Positions 48,401-57,400 of a DNA stretch of 64,000 bases are shown one piece after another. Origin of the DNA: Allodiplogaster sudhausi (taxonomy: Eukaryota; Nematoda; Chromadorea; Rhabditida; Diplogasteridae). Each line of letters begins with the position of its first letter. Position 1 is the stretch's first letter. The notes under the pieces are model-generated. The model made no database searches. It was given only the letters and a program-made list of their open reading frames with translations, and had not been told where the DNA came from. The translations under genes were made by a program, and so were the position numbers. The stretch is taken from positions 545,001-609,000 of the forward strand of contig CALZFC010000017.1 of NCBI GenBank assembly GCA_945643635.1. The letters are read 5' to 3'.

Positions 48401-51400
48401 ACTGGGCACGGATAATCGCAGGACGAATAATTTCGGGTGTCTTGTAAGCTTCCACCAGATCGTTAGAAGATTTCTAAAATAAATAAAAATATGGTAATTA
48501 ATTCAATTTAACAATTCAAACCTTATGATATTCCTTTCTACGTTTTCGTGGGTGGGATGAAGTAGAAGACTCAGAGGATTGAGACATTACACGTCACGAA
48601 ACTGAACATAAAGGTTTTCTTGCTCGTCAACCAATAGGTTAATAGTTCCAACGGGTCGAATATAACGAGTGGTTCTCTCCTCAGTAGGATTCATACGCTT
48701 CATATGCCTACGGAGACTAAAACCAGTTGCAATATCACAATCACCACAATGAAGATGCTTTTCAGTTTCAATCTTAACAGATTCTTTCTCCGACATAATT
48801 TCAACAGAAGGAGTAATAGCAGACTCAGGCTTCTTAGCCTCAACAGGATTCTTTCGGTCAGACATCATGTATGACTAGAGCGAAGTGAGAGGTCTATTTA
48901 TACATCTCTGTAACTGATGTTTATACTAATGAAGTACAAATCGATCATTTTGACCAAAATTTGTTTGACTAAACATTTTTCTAATAATATTAATTAATTT
49001 GCCTGAACATCGGTTATAAAGGAAAAACAATGTCCATATACTTCGCTTGCCTAAAGGAGAAATGAAACATCGGAATTTTTGATTTCTAAACGAACCACTA
49101 CCAATGAGTCAATGAGCCAATCGGCCGTCATACCAGCTCCCAATTGAACATGTGCGCATACATACGTACATGTACAAGTGACAAGTTATACAATAATATA
49201 TTCACAACTCCAAACACTCCATGAATTTATATCATTGCATTTTCACAAGTCCAGGAAGAATGAGTAGTGAGAGGATGAACAAACTGTACGGAAATATTCT
49301 CCAGTTTACAAGCATAAATTAAGAACAAGTATTTCAATGTACTCTATTTAGTATATTGGGCCCAACATTTAATCAGTACAAAGACAGTTGGCAATGCAAA
49401 GACATGAATCGTTAGTGCATACATATAGTACAATGAAAACAGCAAGTGAGGGATGTCAATAGCTGTGTATAAAGTAAGAGAAATTATTACCGAAAATCTC
49501 GAAATAAATAAATGAAGGAAGAAAGCTATCGGCCTCCTTGTAATATCAGTTACAAAGATATAGGCATTCATACGTATATGTTCAAGTGATATAATAATTT
49601 ATTCCAAGTTCAAAAGCCTACCTAGAATAATTCAACATCGTATTTTTCCAAGTCCATTTTATTTTTTTTTCCAGGAAGAAGAAACATACATATTTTATAG
49701 TATGCATCTACCTCTAAAATGATGACCAAGTATTTTATGAACTCCAATCAGTAGGCGTAAATTATTTTGTCAATGTTAGTAAGTCGATTGTTATAAGAAA
49801 TAGAAGTGATGAACACACGTTACAAAGTAATGTTATTTAATTCGATTAGCCTATAACAAATAAGCTGTGATACGAGGAAGTTCTACAGAAAAACAATTAT
49901 ATTAGAATACACAACAAACCAAAAATTCTTGTTATAGTTCAATAGTCAGATACATAACTAATGTATATCCAATAAGTTCAGTTCGCATTACCAATTCAAG
50001 TATGCAACTTATGAATATTATGTACATAAAAAAGGAATTGTCAATGAATGGTTAACTCATATATCTTATCAGTTGGACGTAAATAAAGAAGACATTGCCA
50101 ACGCCAAGGAAGGCAGATAGAACGAAGCCACAAACAATACATTTGATAGCGAAAGTCTAACAGTTACTTTGTTTCCTACTCTATGCACTAGTAATATTGA
50201 AAGTGACTATGTGAAAGACGATCCGTTCTTCAATGTCTGTTACCACATGTTTGACAGCTTCTACTCATCTTACATTTCGAACTTTTTATAGAATGTCTAA
50301 GAAGAAATCGTAAGCGTGAATTATTTGTCAATGTTAGTTGGTCGATTGTTTTACGAAGCATCTGTGGATGTACTCAAGTTTCATATTAATGTTGTTTAAC
50401 TCGATTAGCCTATAACAAATAAGCATTGATACTAGGGAGTTCTAAAAAAAAACAATCATAAAACAAGACACAACTCACCAAAAAAATTCTTGGTGAAGTT
50501 CAATAGTCAGACACATAACGAATATATCCATTAAGAAAATTGTGTACATACAAAGCATTTCTCAGAGAATGATTAATACATATATCGTATCAGTTGGACG
50601 TATATAAAGAAGATGCTGCAAACAGAGAGGAAACCAAGTGTGCATCACAAACAATACATTTGATTATGAATGTCACAAATTGCGAATTGTATTCCTTCAG
50701 TATTATTGAAAGGTGATTTTGCTGTCGTTCTCGATATGTAATATAATCCATTCATCCTGGAAGAAACATTCTTTTCAATGCAATAGTAGTATTGAAAGTA
50801 ATTTTGATGTCATACTCGAAATTAAATATGATTATCATTCATTAAAATGTTGGCAATTTCCTACTCAATTATTTTCAATCATTCTTGGTACATCGAAATA
50901 TTACAAACCAAAGAATATCATGGTGAAGTACAATTACTCTACATACAGTACCGCCCAACATTTCTGGTACATATATTAATTATATTAATTATATTAATAT
51001 GAATAATTTCAATTGATTTTTCAGCGCTCATGGAGCATTTCAACGTAGCTTTCTGTACAAACTAGACTAATTCGATGCAGATAAATACGTTGGAAACAAT
51101 ATGCAGCGCAATTGCGCTGCACTAGGTGCACAATTGCGCTGCATATTTCAAATGATTTCTGGCTAAAACATGAATTTTCTCGTCAGTGTCTACTTTTTTT
51201 GAGAAACTAATGTTTACAACGTATTTATCTGCATCGAATTAGTCTAGTTTGTACAGAAAGCTACGTTGAAATGCGCCATGAGCGCTGAAAAATCAATTGA
51301 AATTATTTATATTAATATAATTAATATAATTAATATATGTACCAGAAATGTTGGGCGGTACTGTACATTGTTTATTGCACAACAAGGCAGGAACATGTTG

Positions 51401-54400
51401 AAATGAAATCGTATTATTAATAATAAATTTCTTGTGGGGGGCATAACAGGGGTGGGATATGCTGTTGAGTTTGAGTCTGAAACACATATATATGGGGTTC
51501 TATCACTAAGGAAAGCGTAATAGAAGTTTAAGAGACCACATAACTTCACAATTTTTACTAAAAAGAATAGAAGTTGAATCAAATATCTAAGAAAAAAAAA
51601 GATTAGGGCTATAGAAATATAGTGTTTCTAATCTAATACGTTGTGGTTTTTTTAGATGACAGACTAAAGAAAAGAGAGTTCGCAGGAATGGTGGATCGGT
51701 ATCCAAATTGTGCTGGACTAAGAAGATTATGTTTGTTTAGGTAATCCAGTATGAGGATAAAAATTATACGTTCTATTACCTTGGAGGTTGAGGAGATTGG
51801 ACAGAAGGGTTTCCGGGATCGGACTTAATACATTTTTGATTATAAACAGGACGCACTATCGCAGTAAGTAAATGAATATGTAGAAGGAACTGATTGAACA
51901 TAATAAAAACTGGGATGCAAGAAATAGTAGAGGTTTCTTTCATGTAAACATACGGAATATTGCAGGAGGAGGTAATATTTCTAAATGAAAGGTTGAGAAT
52001 TTTTATTCATTTATTCATTTATATGTACATCAAAAGGGGGATATGACATGAAGATAATTGAACAACAATTCACGCAGCAAGAACATAGCATGTACGCAGA
52101 ATTTCCAGTACATAATATTAGATGAAAAGAGAAGAAAGAAATTATGTAACTAATAGAAACGATATGTGTACTCAATGACACTAAAGTACAATAGAAAAGT
52201 AATAGATAATATATAAAGATAATTATTTAGAGGAACGTTTACGCATTATTCACAAGGATGTGGAGTATAAGTGGACGAGGGTACATATAGTTGACAAGAC
52301 AGAGTATGATACATAGTTGAAATGCACGCACACATACCACAACCAAAGTGCTGAAGTTAATGCAAAATAGAAAGATACTAGTCATGTACGGCAAAGGTGT
52401 GATGAGGTAGAAGACTCAGAGGATTGGACATTACATATTATGGAACTCAACATAGATTTTATTGTTATTCAAATGACAGCTTAATAGTTACGTTCTCATA
52501 TGTCTAAGCAATCATATGTATAAGCAATAGCACACTCACCACAATGAAGATACTTTTCAGCTGCATTCTGAAAGGATTTTCTCTTCATTTTAATTACAAT
52601 AAAAGGAGGAATGACAGACTAAGGCTTCTTAGCCTCAACAGTATTCATTCGGTAGGAGATGATATATGATGGAGTGAAGTAAAAGGTCTATCTATGCATC
52701 TATGTATATTGTACCTATGCCAACGAACTACATTAATTTTACAAGATTAGTAGAACTGAGCAATTTTTGTTATTATTTAGAGAGTTACACGAACATGGAT
52801 GCACACTTTCCAATTCGTTTACTTGCAAATACATGTCCTGTCAACATGGTTCACAAGTGCATGCCCCTAACCTACCTCTAGTTTCGTCAGCCGACAACGC
52901 TTTCTTCCCTCTGGAATTTCTCTCAGTGGCGCTATAAGATCAAGATGACTGCTGCTGATTGTAAAGCAAAGCATCCTTTCCCACTTTCGCTTAATACCTA
53001 CATTGTTCTGTGAAATATATGTTCTTCTTCTAAATCCATGTAAAATATGATCATGATAAAACTTATTTTAAGTCTATATTCTGAGAAATGATACTTGTTA
53101 AATATGTTATGGCTTCATGAAATGTTCTTCTTGTGTTTAGGATATTTTGTCTATATTTATTCCACGCTTTTGCTACGCAAAATATTGTTAAATCATGCCC
53201 GCTTTGATTAACATAATTAAAAAATAAACAGTTACAAAGATTGAGGAGTAATAGAAAAGTTCGGAAAGTTCATGTACATTTCCCACACTATTGCTAACCC
53301 CTCCCCTCTTTACAACTTTACTGACTCGTGTATACAGAAATCTTTCTTTTAATACAACTTGTATGAACGTGAGAAAATTGCAAGTAAACGAATTGGAAAG
53401 TGTGCATCCATGTTCGTGTAACTCTCTAAATAATAACAAAAATTGCTCAGTTCTACTAATCTTGTAAAATTAATGTAGTTCGTTGGCATAGGTACCATAT
53501 ACATAGATGCATAGATAGACCTTTTACTTCACTCCATCATATATCATCTCCTACCGAATGAATACTGTTGAGGCTAAGAAGCCTTAGTCTGTCATTCCTC
53601 CTTTTATTGTAATTAAAATGAAGAGATAATCCTTTCAGAATGCAGCTGAAAAGTATCTTCGTGAGTGTGCTATTGCTTATACATATGATTGCTTAGACAT
53701 ATGAGAACATAACTATTAAGCTGTCATTTGAATAACAATAAATCTATGTTGAGTTCCATAATATGTAATGTCCAATCCTCTGAGTCTTCTACCTCATCAC
53801 ACCTTTGCCATACATGACTAGTATCTTTCCATTTTGCATTAACTTCAGCACTTTGGTTGTGGTATGTGTGCGTGCATTTCAACTATGTATCATACTCTGT
53901 CTTGTCAACTATATGTACCCTCGTCCACTTATACTCCATATCCTTGTGAATAATGCGTAAACGTTCCTCTAAATAATTATCTTTATATATTATCTATTAC
54001 TTTTCTATTGTAGTTTAGTGTCATTGAGTACACATATCGTTTCTATTAGTTACATAATTTCTTTCTTCTCTTTTCATCTAATATTATGTACTGGAAATTC
54101 TGCGTACATGCTATGTTCTTGCTGCGTGAATTGTTGTTCAATTATCTTCATGTCATATCCCCCTTTTGATGTACATATAAATGAATAAATGAATAAAAAT
54201 TCTCAACCTTTCATTTAGAAATATTACCTCCTCCTGCAATATTCCGTATGTTTACATGAAAGAAACCTCTACTATTTCTTGCATCCCAGTTTTTATTATG
54301 TTCAATCAGTTCCTTCTACATATTCATTTACTTACTGCGATAGTGCGTCCTGTTTATAATCAAAAATGTATTAAGTCCGATCCCGGGAACTGTCTGATCC

Positions 54401-57400
54401 CGGGAACCCTTCTGTCCAATCTCCTCAACCTCCAAGGTAATAGAACGTATAATTTTTATCCTCATACTGGATTACCTAAACAAACATAATCTTCTTTGTC
54501 CAGCACAATTTGGATACCGATCCACCATTCCTGCGAACTCTCTTTTCTTTAGTCTGTCATCTAAAAAAACCACAACGTATTAGATTAGAAACACTATATT
54601 CTATAGCCCTAATCTTTTTTTTTCTTAGTTATTTGATTCAACTTCTATTCTTTTTAGTAAAAATTGTGAAGTTATGTGGTCTCTTAAACTTCTACTACGC
54701 TTTCCTTAGTGATAGAACCCCATATATATGTGTTTCAGACTCAAACTCAACAGCATATCCCACCCCTGTGGTGCCCCCCACAAGAAATTTATTATTAATA
54801 ATACGATTTCATTTCAACATGTTCCTGCCTCGTTGTGCAATAAACAATGTATGTAGAGTAATTGTACTTCACCATGATATTCTTTGGTTTGTAATATTTC
54901 GAAGTATCAAGAATGATTGAAAATAATTGAGTAGCAAATTGCCAACATTTTAATGAATGATAATCATATTTAATTTCGAGTATGGCATCAAAATTACTTT
55001 CAATACTACTATTGCATTGAAAAGAATGTTTCTTCCAGAATGAATGGATTATATTACATATCGAGAACGACAGCAAAATCACCTTTCAATAATACTGAAG
55101 GAATACAATTCGCAATTTGTGACATTCATAATCAAATGTATTGTTTGTGATGCACACTTGGTTTCCTCTGTGTTTGCAGCATCTTCTTTATATACGTCCA
55201 ACTGATACGATATATGTATTAATCATTCTCTGAGAATATGCTTTGTATGTACACAATATTCTTAATGGATATATTCGTTATGTGTCTGACTATTGAACTT
55301 CACCAAGAATTTTTTTGGTGAGTTGTGTCTTGTTTTATGATTGTTTTTTTTTGTAGAACTCCCTAGTATCAATGCTTATTTGTTATAGGCTAATCGAGTT
55401 AAAAAACATTAATGTGAAACTTGAGTAAATCCACAGATGCTTCGTAAAACAATCGACCAACTACCATTGACAAATAATTCACGCTTACGATTTCTTCTTA
55501 GACATTCTATAAAAAGTTCGAAATGTAAGATGAGTAGAAGCTGTCAAACATGTGGTAACAGACAATGAAGAACGGATCGTCTTTCACATAGTCACTTTCA
55601 ATATTACTAGTGCATAGAGTAGGAAACAAAGTAACTGTTAGACTTTCGCTATCAAATGTATTGTTTGTGGCTTCGTTCTGTCTGCCTTCCTTGGCGTTGG
55701 CAATGTCTTCTTTATTTACGTCCAACTGATAAGATATATGAGTTAACCATTCATTGACAATTCCTTTTTTATGTACATAATATTCATAAGTTGCATACTT
55801 GAATTGGTAATGCGAACTGAACTTATTGGATATACATTAGTTATGTATCTGACTATTGAACTATAACAAGAATTTTTGGTTTGTTGTGTATTCTAATATA
55901 ATTGTTTTTCTGTAGAACTTCCTCGTATCACAGCTTATTTGTTATAGGCTAATCGAATTAAATAACATTACTTTGTAACGTGTGTTCATCACTTCTATTT
56001 CTTATAACAATCGACTTACTAACATTGACAAAATAATTTACGCCTACTGATTGGAGTTCATAAAATACTTGGTCATCATTTTAGAGGTAGATGCATACTA
56101 TAAAATATGTATGTTTCTTCTTCCTGGAAAAAAAATAAAATGGACTTGGAAAAATACGATGTTGAATTATTCTAGGTAGGCTTTTGAACTTGGAATAAAT
56201 TATTATATCACTTGAACATATACATGCCTATATCTTTGTAACTGATATTACAGGGAGGCCGATAGCTTTCTTCCTTCATTTATTTATTTCGAGATTTTCG
56301 GTAATAATTTCTCTTACTTTATACACAGCTATTGACATCCCTCACTTGCTGTTTTCATTGTACTATATGTATGCACTAACGATTCATGTCTTTGCATTGC
56401 CAACTGTCTTTGTACTGATTAAATGTTGGGCCCAGTATACTAAATAGAGTACATTGAAATACTTGTTCTTAATTTATGCTTGTAAACTGGAGAATATTTC
56501 CGTACAGTTTGTTCATCCTCTCACTACTCATTCTTCCTGGACTTGTGAAAATGCAATGATATAAATTCATGGAGTGTTTGGAGTTGTGAATATATTATTG
56601 TATAACTTGTCACTTGTACATGTACGTATGTATGCGCACATGTTCAATTGGGAGCTGGTATGACGGCCGATTGGCTCATTGACTCATTGGTAGTGGTTCG
56701 TTTAGAAATCAAAAATTCCGATGTTTCATTTCTCCTTTAGGCAAGCGAAGTATATGGACATTATGCAATGTTTTTCCTTTATAACCGATGTTCAGGCAAA
56801 TTAATTAATATTATTAGAAAAATGTTTAGTCAAACAAATTTTGGTCAAAATGATCGATTTGTACTTCATTGGGATAAACATCAGTTACCGAGATGTATAA
56901 ATAGACCTCTCACTTCGCTCTAGTCATACATGATGTCTGACCGAAAGAATCCTGTTGAGGCTAAGAAGCCTGAGTCTGCTATTACTCCTTCTGTTGAAAT
57001 TAAGTCGGAGAAAGAATCTGTTAAGATTGAAACTGAAAAGCATCTTCATTGTGGTGATTGTGATATTGCAATTGGTTTTAGTCTCCGTAAGCATATGAAG
57101 CGTATAAATCCTACTGAGGAGAGAACCACTCGTTATATTCGACCCGTTGGAACTATTAACCTATTGGTTGACGAGCAAGAAAACCTTTATGTTCAGTTTC
57201 GTGACGTGTAATGTCTCAATCCTCTGAGTCTTCTACTTCATCCCACCCACGAAAACGTAGAAATTAATATCATAAGGTTTGAATTGTTAAATTGAATTAA
57301 TTACCATATTTTTATTTATTTTAGAAATCTTCTAACGATCTGGTGGAAGCTTACAAGACACCCGAAATTATTCGTCCTGCGATTATCCGTGCCCAGTATT

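Larger units (their letters stand above)
46954..52829 (+). repeat. Left arm of the giant palindrome
   Basis: Inverted copy of the right arm. It is longer by about 530 bases, mainly from the 418-base MITE at 50946-51363 and one more subterminal repeat unit. Confidence 0.85.

Noticed and set aside
55507..55725. 72-residue frame in the right arm (minus strand)
   Set aside because: It begins at a non-ATG codon, and the mirrored left-arm frame has a stop. No splice support or domain.
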